The translations under genes were made by a program, and so were the position numbers. 64,000 bases of DNA from Anopheles merus (lineage: Eukaryota; Arthropoda; Insecta; Diptera; Culicidae), in contig NW_024427637.1 in NCBI RefSeq assembly GCF_017562075.2, positions 1 through 64,000 on the forward strand, written 5' to 3'. The notes beneath the pieces are model-generated. The model had not been told where the DNA came from. It saw only the letters and a program-made list of their open reading frames with translations, and ran no database searches. This document shows, piece by piece, positions 35,601-50,600 of the stretch (position 1 is the first letter of the stretch; the number at the start of each line of letters is the position of its first letter).

Positions 35601-38600
35601 GTCTTGTAAATGGGCTCTGAATGCATTTTACTCGGGAAAACCTATCAATTTTAGCATGCGTATATAGTGCACTATGACCCATTTTGAGACTTTTTCATCG
35701 CCAAGATCCTTATTATTGTGTTCCAGGGCTTTGGTTTGGTTATTCAAGAAGCCTCAATGATATAAGAACGATAATGGTTGACCTTGCATTTTCGTCAAAA
35801 TTTCAACCATGGCCATATGGATGGATGGGAAAGTTGGACATTCCTTCAAATGGCCATAACTTCGTAACCATGTGTCCTAGCGAGACGATTAAGACAGTTT
35901 TGGAAAGGTATTGAAGCGGTCTTCTAAAGCCGCACATGGGTTCTACGATTAAACTCACGGATAGTCTTGTAAATGGGCTCTGAATGCATTTTACTCGGGA
36001 AAACCTATCAATTTTAGCATGCGTATATAGTGCACTATGACCCATTTTGAGACTTTTTCATCGCCAAGATCCTTATTATTGTGTTCCAGGGCTTTGGTTT
36101 GGTTATTCAAGAAGCCTCAATGATATAAGAACGATAATGGTTGACCTTGCATTTTCGTCAAAATTTCAACCATGGCCATATGGATGGATGGGAAAGTTGG
36201 ACATTCCTTCAAATGGCCATAACTTCGTAACCATGTGTCCTAGCGAGACGATTAAGACAGTTTTGGAAAGGTATTGAAGCGGTCTTCTAAAGCCGCACAT
36301 GGGTTCTACGATTAAACTCACGGATAGTCTTGTAAATGGGCTCTGAATGCATTTTACTCGGGAAAACCTATCAATTTTAGCATGCGTATATAGTGCACTA
36401 TGACCCATTTTGAGACTTTTTCATCGCCAAGATCCTTATTATTGTGTTCCAGGGCTTTGGTTTGGTTATTCAAGAAGCCTCAATGATATAAGAACGATAA
36501 TGGTTGACCTTGCATTTTCGTCAAAATTTCAACCATGGCCATATGGATGGATGGGAAAGTTGGACATTCCTTCAAATGGCCATAACTTCGTAACCATGTG
36601 TCCTAGCGAGACGATTAAGACAGTTTTGGAAAGGTATTGAAGCGGTCTTCTAAAGCCGCACATGGGTTCTACGATTAAACTCACGGATAGTCTTGTAAAT
36701 GGGCTCTGAATGCATTTTACTCGGGAAAACCTATCAATTTTAGCATGCGTATATAGTGCACTATGACCCATTTTGAGACTTTTTCATCGCCAAGATCCTT
36801 ATTATTGTGTTCCAGGGCTTTGGTTTGGTTATTCAAGAAGCCTCAATGATATAAGAACGATAATGGTTGACCTTGCATTTTCGTCAAAATTTCAACCATG
36901 GCCATATGGATGGATGGGAAAGTTGGACATTCCTTCAAATGGCCATAACTTCGTAACCATGTGTCCTAGCGAGACGATTAAGACAGTTTTGGAAAGGTAT
37001 TGAAGCGGTCTTCTAAAGCCGCACATGGGTTCTACGATTAAACTCACGGATAGTCTTGTAAATGGGCTCTGAATGCATTTTACTCGGGAAAACCTATCAA
37101 TTTTAGCATGCGTATATAGTGCACTATGACCCATTTTGAGACTTTTTCATCGCCAAGATCCTTATTATTGTGTTCCAGGGCTTTGGTTTGGTTATTCAAG
37201 AAGCCTCAATGATATAAGAACGATAATGGTTGACCTTGCATTTTCGTCAAAATTTCAACCATGGCCATATGGATGGATGGGAAAGTTGGACATTCCTTCA
37301 AATGGCCATAACTTCGTAACCATGTGTCCTAGCGAGACGATTAAGACAGTTTTGGAAAGGTATTGAAGCGGTCTTCTAAAGCCGCACATGGGTTCTACGA
37401 TTAAACTCACGGATAGTCTTGTAAATGGGCTCTGAATGCATTTTACTCGGGAAAACCTATCAATTTTAGCATGCGTATATAGTGCACTATGACCCATTTT
37501 GAGACTTTTTCATCGCCAAGATCCTTATTATTGTGTTCCAGGGCTTTGGTTTGGTTATTCAAGAAGCCTCAATGATATAAGAACGATAATGGTTGACCTT
37601 GCATTTTCGTCAAAATTTCAACCATGGCCATATGGATGGATGGGAAAGTTGGACATTCCTTCAAATGGCCATAACTTCGTAACCATGTGTCCTAGCGAGA
37701 CGATTAAGACAGTTTTGGAAAGGTATTGAAGCGGTCTTCTAAAGCCGCACATGGGTTCTACGATTAAACTCACGGATAGTCTTGTAAATGGGCTCTGAAT
37801 GCATTTTACTCGGGAAAACCTATCAATTTTAGCATGCGTATATAGTGCACTATGACCCATTTTGAGACTTTTTCATCGCCAAGATCCTTATTATTGTGTT
37901 CCAGGGCTTTGGTTTGGTTATTCAAGAAGCCTCAATGATATAAGAACGATAATGGTTGACCTTGCATTTTCGTCAAAATTTCAACCATGGCCATATGGAT
38001 GGATGGGAAAGTTGGACATTCCTTCAAATGGCCATAACTTCGTAACCATGTGTCCTAGCGAGACGATTAAGACAGTTTTGGAAAGGTATTGAAGCGGTCT
38101 TCTAAAGCCGCACATGGGTTCTACGATTAAACTCACGGATAGTCTTGTAAATGGGCTCTGAATGCATTTTACTCGGGAAAACCTATCAATTTTAGCATGC
38201 GTATATAGTGCACTATGACCCATTTTGAGACTTTTTCATCGCCAAGATCCTTATTATTGTGTTCCAGGGCTTTGGTTTGGTTATTCAAGAAGCCTCAATG
38301 ATATAAGAACGATAATGGTTGACCTTGCATTTTCGTCAAAATTTCAACCATGGCCATATGGATGGATGGGAAAGTTGGACATTCCTTCAAATGGCCATAA
38401 CTTCGTAACCATGTGTCCTAGCGAGACGATTAAGACAGTTTTGGAAAGGTATTGAAGCGGTCTTCTAAAGCCGCACATGGGTTCTACGATTAAACTCACG
38501 GATAGTCTTGTAAATGGGCTCTGAATGCATTTTACTCGGGAAAACCTATCAATTTTAGCATGCGTATATAGTGCACTATGACCCATTTTGAGACTTTTTC

Positions 38601-41600
38601 ATCGCCAAGATCCTTATTATTGTGTTCCAGGGCTTTGGTTTGGTTATTCAAGAAGCCTCAATGATATAAGAACGATAATGGTTGACCTTGCATTTTCGTC
38701 AAAATTTCAACCATGGCCATATGGATGGATGGGAAAGTTGGACATTCCTTCAAATGGCCATAACTTCGTAACCATGTGTCCTAGCGAGACGATTAAGACA
38801 GTTTTGGAAAGGTATTGAAGCGGTCTTCTAAAGCCGCACATGGGTTCTACGATTAAACTCACGGATAGTCTTGTAAATGGGCTCTGAATGCATTTTACTC
38901 GGGAAAACCTATCAATTTTAGCATGCGTATATAGTGCACTATGACCCATTTTGAGACTTTTTCATCGCCAAGATCCTTATTATTGTGTTCCAGGGCTTTG
39001 GTTTGGTTATTCAAGAAGCCTCAATGATATAAGAACGATAATGGTTGACCTTGCATTTTCGTCAAAATTTCAACCATGGCCATATGGATGGATGGGAAAG
39101 TTGGACATTCCTTCAAATGGCCATAACTTCGTAACCATGTGTCCTAGCGAGACGATTAAGACAGTTTTGGAAAGGTATTGAAGCGGTCTTCTAAAGCCGC
39201 ACATGGGTTCTACGATTAAACTCACGGATAGTCTTGTAAATGGGCTCTGAATGCATTTTACTCGGGAAAACCTATCAATTTTAGCATGCGTATATAGTGC
39301 ACTATGACCCATTTTGAGACTTTTTCATCGCCAAGATCCTTATTATTGTGTTCCAGGGCTTTGGTTTGGTTATTCAAGAAGCCTCAATGATATAAGAACG
39401 ATAATGGTTGACCTTGCATTTTCGTCAAAATTTCAACCATGGCCATATGGATGGATGGGAAAGTTGGACATTCCTTCAAATGGCCATAACTTCGTAACCA
39501 TGTGTCCTAGCGAGACGATTAAGACAGTTTTGGAAAGGTATTGAAGCGGTCTTCTAAAGCCGCACATGGGTTCTACGATTAAACTCACGGATAGTCTTGT
39601 AAATGGGCTCTGAATGCATTTTACTCGGGAAAACCTATCAATTTTAGCATGCGTATATAGTGCACTATGACCCATTTTGAGACTTTTTCATCGCCAAGAT
39701 CCTTATTATTGTGTTCCAGGGCTTTGGTTTGGTTATTCAAGAAGCCTCAATGATATAAGAACGATAATGGTTGACCTTGCATTTTCGTCAAAATTTCAAC
39801 CATGGCCATATGGATGGATGGGAAAGTTGGACATTCCTTCAAATGGCCATAACTTCGTAACCATGTGTCCTAGCGAGACGATTAAGACAGTTTTGGAAAG
39901 GTATTGAAGCGGTCTTCTAAAGCCGCACATGGGTTCTACGATTAAACTCACGGATAGTCTTGTAAATGGGCTCTGAATGCATTTTACTCGGGAAAACCTA
40001 TCAATTTTAGCATGCGTATATAGTGCACTATGACCCATTTTGAGACTTTTTCATCGCCAAGATCCTTATTATTGTGTTCCAGGGCTTTGGTTTGGTTATT
40101 CAAGAAGCCTCAATGATATAAGAACGATAATGGTTGACCTTGCATTTTCGTCAAAATTTCAACCATGGCCATATGGATGGATGGGAAAGTTGGACATTCC
40201 TTCAAATGGCCATAACTTCGTAACCATGTGTCCTAGCGAGACGATTAAGACAGTTTTGGAAAGGTATTGAAGCGGTCTTCTAAAGCCGCACATGGGTTCT
40301 ACGATTAAACTCACGGATAGTCTTGTAAATGGGCTCTGAATGCATTTTACTCGGGAAAACCTATCAATTTTAGCATGCGTATATAGTGCACTATGACCCA
40401 TTTTGAGACTTTTTCATCGCCAAGATCCTTATTATTGTGTTCCAGGGCTTTGGTTTGGTTATTCAAGAAGCCTCAATGATATAAGAACGATAATGGTTGA
40501 CCTTGCATTTTCGTCAAAATTTCAACCATGGCCATATGGATGGATGGGAAAGTTGGACATTCCTTCAAATGGCCATAACTTCGTAACCATGTGTCCTAGC
40601 GAGACGATTAAGACAGTTTTGGAAAGGTATTGAAGCGGTCTTCTAAAGCCGCACATGGGTTCTACGATTAAACTCACGGATAGTCTTGTAAATGGGCTCT
40701 GAATGCATTTTACTCGGGAAAACCTATCAATTTTAGCATGCGTATATAGTGCACTATGACCCATTTTGAGACTTTTTCATCGCCAAGATCCTTATTATTG
40801 TGTTCCAGGGCTTTGGTTTGGTTATTCAAGAAGCCTCAATGATATAAGAACGATAATGGTTGACCTTGCATTTTCGTCAAAATTTCAACCATGGCCATAT
40901 GGATGGATGGGAAAGTTGGACATTCCTTCAAATGGCCATAACTTCGTAACCATGTGTCCTAGCGAGACGATTAAGACAGTTTTGGAAAGGTATTGAAGCG
41001 GTCTTCTAAAGCCGCACATGGGTTCTACGATTAAACTCACGGATAGTCTTGTAAATGGGCTCTGAATGCATTTTACTCGGGAAAACCTATCAATTTTAGC
41101 ATGCGTATATAGTGCACTATGACCCATTTTGAGACTTTTTCATCGCCAAGATCCTTATTATTGTGTTCCAGGGCTTTGGTTTGGTTATTCAAGAAGCCTC
41201 AATGATATAAGAACGATAATGGTTGACCTTGCATTTTCGTCAAAATTTCAACCATGGCCATATGGATGGATGGGAAAGTTGGACATTCCTTCAAATGGCC
41301 ATAACTTCGTAACCATGTGTCCTAGCGAGACGATTAAGACAGTTTTGGAAAGGTATTGAAGCGGTCTTCTAAAGCCGCACATGGGTTCTACGATTAAACT
41401 CACGGATAGTCTTGTAAATGGGCTCTGAATGCATTTTACTCGGGAAAACCTATCAATTTTAGCATGCGTATATAGTGCACTATGACCCATTTTGAGACTT
41501 TTTCATCGCCAAGATCCTTATTATTGTGTTCCAGGGCTTTGGTTTGGTTATTCAAGAAGCCTCAATGATATAAGAACGATAATGGTTGACCTTGCATTTT

Positions 41601-44600
41601 CGTCAAAATTTCAACCATGGCCATATGGATGGATGGGAAAGTTGGACATTCCTTCAAATGGCCATAACTTCGTAACCATGTGTCCTAGCGAGACGATTAA
41701 GACAGTTTTGGAAAGGTATTGAAGCGGTCTTCTAAAGCCGCACATGGGTTCTACGATTAAACTCACGGATAGTCTTGTAAATGGGCTCTGAATGCATTTT
41801 ACTCGGGAAAACCTATCAATTTTAGCATGCGTATATAGTGCACTATGACCCATTTTGAGACTTTTTCATCGCCAAGATCCTTATTATTGTGTTCCAGGGC
41901 TTTGGTTTGGTTATTCAAGAAGCCTCAATGATATAAGAACGATAATGGTTGACCTTGCATTTTCGTCAAAATTTCAACCATGGCCATATGGATGGATGGG
42001 AAAGTTGGACATTCCTTCAAATGGCCATAACTTCGTAACCATGTGTCCTAGCGAGACGATTAAGACAGTTTTGGAAAGGTATTGAAGCGGTCTTCTAAAG
42101 CCGCACATGGGTTCTACGATTAAACTCACGGATAGTCTTGTAAATGGGCTCTGAATGCATTTTACTCGGGAAAACCTATCAATTTTAGCATGCGTATATA
42201 GTGCACTATGACCCATTTTGAGACTTTTTCATCGCCAAGATCCTTATTATTGTGTTCCAGGGCTTTGGTTTGGTTATTCAAGAAGCCTCAATGATATAAG
42301 AACGATAATGGTTGACCTTGCATTTTCGTCAAAATTTCAACCATGGCCATATGGATGGATGGGAAAGTTGGACATTCCTTCAAATGGCCATAACTTCGTA
42401 ACCATGTGTCCTAGCGAGACGATTAAGACAGTTTTGGAAAGGTATTGAAGCGGTCTTCTAAAGCCGCACATGGGTTCTACGATTAAACTCACGGATAGTC
42501 TTGTAAATGGGCTCTGAATGCATTTTACTCGGGAAAACCTATCAATTTTAGCATGCGTATATAGTGCACTATGACCCATTTTGAGACTTTTTCATCGCCA
42601 AGATCCTTATTATTGTGTTCCAGGGCTTTGGTTTGGTTATTCAAGAAGCCTCAATGATATAAGAACGATAATGGTTGACCTTGCATTTTCGTCAAAATTT
42701 CAACCATGGCCATATGGATGGATGGGAAAGTTGGACATTCCTTCAAATGGCCATAACTTCGTAACCATGTGTCCTAGCGAGACGATTAAGACAGTTTTGG
42801 AAAGGTATTGAAGCGGTCTTCTAAAGCCGCACATGGGTTCTACGATTAAACTCACGGATAGTCTTGTAAATGGGCTCTGAATGCATTTTACTCGGGAAAA
42901 CCTATCAATTTTAGCATGCGTATATAGTGCACTATGACCCATTTTGAGACTTTTTCATCGCCAAGATCCTTATTATTGTGTTCCAGGGCTTTGGTTTGGT
43001 TATTCAAGAAGCCTCAATGATATAAGAACGATAATGGTTGACCTTGCATTTTCGTCAAAATTTCAACCATGGCCATATGGATGGATGGGAAAGTTGGACA
43101 TTCCTTCAAATGGCCATAACTTCGTAACCATGTGTCCTAGCGAGACGATTAAGACAGTTTTGGAAAGGTATTGAAGCGGTCTTCTAAAGCCGCACATGGG
43201 TTCTACGATTAAACTCACGGATAGTCTTGTAAATGGGCTCTGAATGCATTTTACTCGGGAAAACCTATCAATTTTAGCATGCGTATATAGTGCACTATGA
43301 CCCATTTTGAGACTTTTTCATCGCCAAGATCCTTATTATTGTGTTCCAGGGCTTTGGTTTGGTTATTCAAGAAGCCTCAATGATATAAGAACGATAATGG
43401 TTGACCTTGCATTTTCGTCAAAATTTCAACCATGGCCATATGGATGGATGGGAAAGTTGGACATTCCTTCAAATGGCCATAACTTCGTAACCATGTGTCC
43501 TAGCGAGACGATTAAGACAGTTTTGGAAAGGTATTGAAGCGGTCTTCTAAAGCCGCACATGGGTTCTACGATTAAACTCACGGATAGTCTTGTAAATGGG
43601 CTCTGAATGCATTTTACTCGGGAAAACCTATCAATTTTAGCATGCGTATATAGTGCACTATGACCCATTTTGAGACTTTTTCATCGCCAAGATCCTTATT
43701 ATTGTGTTCCAGGGCTTTGGTTTGGTTATTCAAGAAGCCTCAATGATATAAGAACGATAATGGTTGACCTTGCATTTTCGTCAAAATTTCAACCATGGCC
43801 ATATGGATGGATGGGAAAGTTGGACATTCCTTCAAATGGCCATAACTTCGTAACCATGTGTCCTAGCGAGACGATTAAGACAGTTTTGGAAAGGTATTGA
43901 AGCGGTCTTCTAAAGCCGCACATGGGTTCTACGATTAAACTCACGGATAGTCTTGTAAATGGGCTCTGAATGCATTTTACTCGGGAAAACCTATCAATTT
44001 TAGCATGCGTATATAGTGCACTATGACCCATTTTGAGACTTTTTCATCGCCAAGATCCTTATTATTGTGTTCCAGGGCTTTGGTTTGGTTATTCAAGAAG
44101 CCTCAATGATATAAGAACGATAATGGTTGACCTTGCATTTTCGTCAAAATTTCAACCATGGCCATATGGATGGATGGGAAAGTTGGACATTCCTTCAAAT
44201 GGCCATAACTTCGTAACCATGTGTCCTAGCGAGACGATTAAGACAGTTTTGGAAAGGTATTGAAGCGGTCTTCTAAAGCCGCACATGGGTTCTACGATTA
44301 AACTCACGGATAGTCTTGTAAATGGGCTCTGAATGCATTTTACTCGGGAAAACCTATCAATTTTAGCATGCGTATATAGTGCACTATGACCCATTTTGAG
44401 ACTTTTTCATCGCCAAGATCCTTATTATTGTGTTCCAGGGCTTTGGTTTGGTTATTCAAGAAGCCTCAATGATATAAGAACGATAATGGTTGACCTTGCA
44501 TTTTCGTCAAAATTTCAACCATGGCCATATGGATGGATGGGAAAGTTGGACATTCCTTCAAATGGCCATAACTTCGTAACCATGTGTCCTAGCGAGACGA

Positions 44601-47600
44601 TTAAGACAGTTTTGGAAAGGTATTGAAGCGGTCTTCTAAAGCCGCACATGGGTTCTACGATTAAACTCACGGATAGTCTTGTAAATGGGCTCTGAATGCA
44701 TTTTACTCGGGAAAACCTATCAATTTTAGCATGCGTATATAGTGCACTATGACCCATTTTGAGACTTTTTCATCGCCAAGATCCTTATTATTGTGTTCCA
44801 GGGCTTTGGTTTGGTTATTCAAGAAGCCTCAATGATATAAGAACGATAATGGTTGACCTTGCATTTTCGTCAAAATTTCAACCATGGCCATATGGATGGA
44901 TGGGAAAGTTGGACATTCCTTCAAATGGCCATAACTTCGTAACCATGTGTCCTAGCGAGACGATTAAGACAGTTTTGGAAAGGTATTGAAGCGGTCTTCT
45001 AAAGCCGCACATGGGTTCTACGATTAAACTCACGGATAGTCTTGTAAATGGGCTCTGAATGCATTTTACTCGGGAAAACCTATCAATTTTAGCATGCGTA
45101 TATAGTGCACTATGACCCATTTTGAGACTTTTTCATCGCCAAGATCCTTATTATTGTGTTCCAGGGCTTTGGTTTGGTTATTCAAGAAGCCTCAATGATA
45201 TAAGAACGATAATGGTTGACCTTGCATTTTCGTCAAAATTTCAACCATGGCCATATGGATGGATGGGAAAGTTGGACATTCCTTCAAATGGCCATAACTT
45301 CGTAACCATGTGTCCTAGCGAGACGATTAAGACAGTTTTGGAAAGGTATTGAAGCGGTCTTCTAAAGCCGCACATGGGTTCTACGATTAAACTCACGGAT
45401 AGTCTTGTAAATGGGCTCTGAATGCATTTTACTCGGGAAAACCTATCAATTTTAGCATGCGTATATAGTGCACTATGACCCATTTTGAGACTTTTTCATC
45501 GCCAAGATCCTTATTATTGTGTTCCAGGGCTTTGGTTTGGTTATTCAAGAAGCCTCAATGATATAAGAACGATAATGGTTGACCTTGCATTTTCGTCAAA
45601 ATTTCAACCATGGCCATATGGATGGATGGGAAAGTTGGACATTCCTTCAAATGGCCATAACTTCGTAACCATGTGTCCTAGCGAGACGATTAAGACAGTT
45701 TTGGAAAGGTATTGAAGCGGTCTTCTAAAGCCGCACATGGGTTCTACGATTAAACTCACGGATAGTCTTGTAAATGGGCTCTGAATGCATTTTACTCGGG
45801 AAAACCTATCAATTTTAGCATGCGTATATAGTGCACTATGACCCATTTTGAGACTTTTTCATCGCCAAGATCCTTATTATTGTGTTCCAGGGCTTTGGTT
45901 TGGTTATTCAAGAAGCCTCAATGATATAAGAACGATAATGGTTGACCTTGCATTTTCGTCAAAATTTCAACCATGGCCATATGGATGGATGGGAAAGTTG
46001 GACATTCCTTCAAATGGCCATAACTTCGTAACCATGTGTCCTAGCGAGACGATTAAGACAGTTTTGGAAAGGTATTGAAGCGGTCTTCTAAAGCCGCACA
46101 TGGGTTCTACGATTAAACTCACGGATAGTCTTGTAAATGGGCTCTGAATGCATTTTACTCGGGAAAACCTATCAATTTTAGCATGCGTATATAGTGCACT
46201 ATGACCCATTTTGAGACTTTTTCATCGCCAAGATCCTTATTATTGTGTTCCAGGGCTTTGGTTTGGTTATTCAAGAAGCCTCAATGATATAAGAACGATA
46301 ATGGTTGACCTTGCATTTTCGTCAAAATTTCAACCATGGCCATATGGATGGATGGGAAAGTTGGACATTCCTTCAAATGGCCATAACTTCGTAACCATGT
46401 GTCCTAGCGAGACGATTAAGACAGTTTTGGAAAGGTATTGAAGCGGTCTTCTAAAGCCGCACATGGGTTCTACGATTAAACTCACGGATAGTCTTGTAAA
46501 TGGGCTCTGAATGCATTTTACTCGGGAAAACCTATCAATTTTAGCATGCGTATATAGTGCACTATGACCCATTTTGAGACTTTTTCATCGCCAAGATCCT
46601 TATTATTGTGTTCCAGGGCTTTGGTTTGGTTATTCAAGAAGCCTCAATGATATAAGAACGATAATGGTTGACCTTGCATTTTCGTCAAAATTTCAACCAT
46701 GGCCATATGGATGGATGGGAAAGTTGGACATTCCTTCAAATGGCCATAACTTCGTAACCATGTGTCCTAGCGAGACGATTAAGACAGTTTTGGAAAGGTA
46801 TTGAAGCGGTCTTCTAAAGCCGCACATGGGTTCTACGATTAAACTCACGGATAGTCTTGTAAATGGGCTCTGAATGCATTTTACTCGGGAAAACCTATCA
46901 ATTTTAGCATGCGTATATAGTGCACTATGACCCATTTTGAGACTTTTTCATCGCCAAGATCCTTATTATTGTGTTCCAGGGCTTTGGTTTGGTTATTCAA
47001 GAAGCCTCAATGATATAAGAACGATAATGGTTGACCTTGCATTTTCGTCAAAATTTCAACCATGGCCATATGGATGGATGGGAAAGTTGGACATTCCTTC
47101 AAATGGCCATAACTTCGTAACCATGTGTCCTAGCGAGACGATTAAGACAGTTTTGGAAAGGTATTGAAGCGGTCTTCTAAAGCCGCACATGGGTTCTACG
47201 ATTAAACTCACGGATAGTCTTGTAAATGGGCTCTGAATGCATTTTACTCGGGAAAACCTATCAATTTTAGCATGCGTATATAGTGCACTATGACCCATTT
47301 TGAGACTTTTTCATCGCCAAGATCCTTATTATTGTGTTCCAGGGCTTTGGTTTGGTTATTCAAGAAGCCTCAATGATATAAGAACGATAATGGTTGACCT
47401 TGCATTTTCGTCAAAATTTCAACCATGGCCATATGGATGGATGGGAAAGTTGGACATTCCTTCAAATGGCCATAACTTCGTAACCATGTGTCCTAGCGAG
47501 ACGATTAAGACAGTTTTGGAAAGGTATTGAAGCGGTCTTCTAAAGCCGCACATGGGTTCTACGATTAAACTCACGGATAGTCTTGTAAATGGGCTCTGAA

Positions 47601-50600
47601 TGCATTTTACTCGGGAAAACCTATCAATTTTAGCATGCGTATATAGTGCACTATGACCCATTTTGAGACTTTTTCATCGCCAAGATCCTTATTATTGTGT
47701 TCCAGGGCTTTGGTTTGGTTATTCAAGAAGCCTCAATGATATAAGAACGATAATGGTTGACCTTGCATTTTCGTCAAAATTTCAACCATGGCCATATGGA
47801 TGGATGGGAAAGTTGGACATTCCTTCAAATGGCCATAACTTCGTAACCATGTGTCCTAGCGAGACGATTAAGACAGTTTTGGAAAGGTATTGAAGCGGTC
47901 TTCTAAAGCCGCACATGGGTTCTACGATTAAACTCACGGATAGTCTTGTAAATGGGCTCTGAATGCATTTTACTCGGGAAAACCTATCAATTTTAGCATG
48001 CGTATATAGTGCACTATGACCCATTTTGAGACTTTTTCATCGCCAAGATCCTTATTATTGTGTTCCAGGGCTTTGGTTTGGTTATTCAAGAAGCCTCAAT
48101 GATATAAGAACGATAATGGTTGACCTTGCATTTTCGTCAAAATTTCAACCATGGCCATATGGATGGATGGGAAAGTTGGACATTCCTTCAAATGGCCATA
48201 ACTTCGTAACCATGTGTCCTAGCGAGACGATTAAGACAGTTTTGGAAAGGTATTGAAGCGGTCTTCTAAAGCCGCACATGGGTTCTACGATTAAACTCAC
48301 GGATAGTCTTGTAAATGGGCTCTGAATGCATTTTACTCGGGAAAACCTATCAATTTTAGCATGCGTATATAGTGCACTATGACCCATTTTGAGACTTTTT
48401 CATCGCCAAGATCCTTATTATTGTGTTCCAGGGCTTTGGTTTGGTTATTCAAGAAGCCTCAATGATATAAGAACGATAATGGTTGACCTTGCATTTTCGT
48501 CAAAATTTCAACCATGGCCATATGGATGGATGGGAAAGTTGGACATTCCTTCAAATGGCCATAACTTCGTAACCATGTGTCCTAGCGAGACGATTAAGAC
48601 AGTTTTGGAAAGGTATTGAAGCGGTCTTCTAAAGCCGCACATGGGTTCTACGATTAAACTCACGGATAGTCTTGTAAATGGGCTCTGAATGCATTTTACT
48701 CGGGAAAACCTATCAATTTTAGCATGCGTATATAGTGCACTATGACCCATTTTGAGACTTTTTCATCGCCAAGATCCTTATTATTGTGTTCCAGGGCTTT
48801 GGTTTGGTTATTCAAGAAGCCTCAATGATATAAGAACGATAATGGTTGACCTTGCATTTTCGTCAAAATTTCAACCATGGCCATATGGATGGATGGGAAA
48901 GTTGGACATTCCTTCAAATGGCCATAACTTCGTAACCATGTGTCCTAGCGAGACGATTAAGACAGTTTTGGAAAGGTATTGAAGCGGTCTTCTAAAGCCG
49001 CACATGGGTTCTACGATTAAACTCACGGATAGTCTTGTAAATGGGCTCTGAATGCATTTTACTCGGGAAAACCTATCAATTTTAGCATGCGTATATAGTG
49101 CACTATGACCCATTTTGAGACTTTTTCATCGCCAAGATCCTTATTATTGTGTTCCAGGGCTTTGGTTTGGTTATTCAAGAAGCCTCAATGATATAAGAAC
49201 GATAATGGTTGACCTTGCATTTTCGTCAAAATTTCAACCATGGCCATATGGATGGATGGGAAAGTTGGACATTCCTTCAAATGGCCATAACTTCGTAACC
49301 ATGTGTCCTAGCGAGACGATTAAGACAGTTTTGGAAAGGTATTGAAGCGGTCTTCTAAAGCCGCACATGGGTTCTACGATTAAACTCACGGATAGTCTTG
49401 TAAATGGGCTCTGAATGCATTTTACTCGGGAAAACCTATCAATTTTAGCATGCGTATATAGTGCACTATGACCCATTTTGAGACTTTTTCATCGCCAAGA
49501 TCCTTATTATTGTGTTCCAGGGCTTTGGTTTGGTTATTCAAGAAGCCTCAATGATATAAGAACGATAATGGTTGACCTTGCATTTTCGTCAAAATTTCAA
49601 CCATGGCCATATGGATGGATGGGAAAGTTGGACATTCCTTCAAATGGCCATAACTTCGTAACCATGTGTCCTAGCGAGACGATTAAGACAGTTTTGGAAA
49701 GGTATTGAAGCGGTCTTCTAAAGCCGCACATGGGTTCTACGATTAAACTCACGGATAGTCTTGTAAATGGGCTCTGAATGCATTTTACTCGGGAAAACCT
49801 ATCAATTTTAGCATGCGTATATAGTGCACTATGACCCATTTTGAGACTTTTTCATCGCCAAGATCCTTATTATTGTGTTCCAGGGCTTTGGTTTGGTTAT
49901 TCAAGAAGCCTCAATGATATAAGAACGATAATGGTTGACCTTGCATTTTCGTCAAAATTTCAACCATGGCCATATGGATGGATGGGAAAGTTGGACATTC
50001 CTTCAAATGGCCATAACTTCGTAACCATGTGTCCTAGCGAGACGATTAAGACAGTTTTGGAAAGGTATTGAAGCGGTCTTCTAAAGCCGCACATGGGTTC
50101 TACGATTAAACTCACGGATAGTCTTGTAAATGGGCTCTGAATGCATTTTACTCGGGAAAACCTATCAATTTTAGCATGCGTATATAGTGCACTATGACCC
50201 ATTTTGAGACTTTTTCATCGCCAAGATCCTTATTATTGTGTTCCAGGGCTTTGGTTTGGTTATTCAAGAAGCCTCAATGATATAAGAACGATAATGGTTG
50301 ACCTTGCATTTTCGTCAAAATTTCAACCATGGCCATATGGATGGATGGGAAAGTTGGACATTCCTTCAAATGGCCATAACTTCGTAACCATGTGTCCTAG
50401 CGAGACGATTAAGACAGTTTTGGAAAGGTATTGAAGCGGTCTTCTAAAGCCGCACATGGGTTCTACGATTAAACTCACGGATAGTCTTGTAAATGGGCTC
50501 TGAATGCATTTTACTCGGGAAAACCTATCAATTTTAGCATGCGTATATAGTGCACTATGACCCATTTTGAGACTTTTTCATCGCCAAGATCCTTATTATT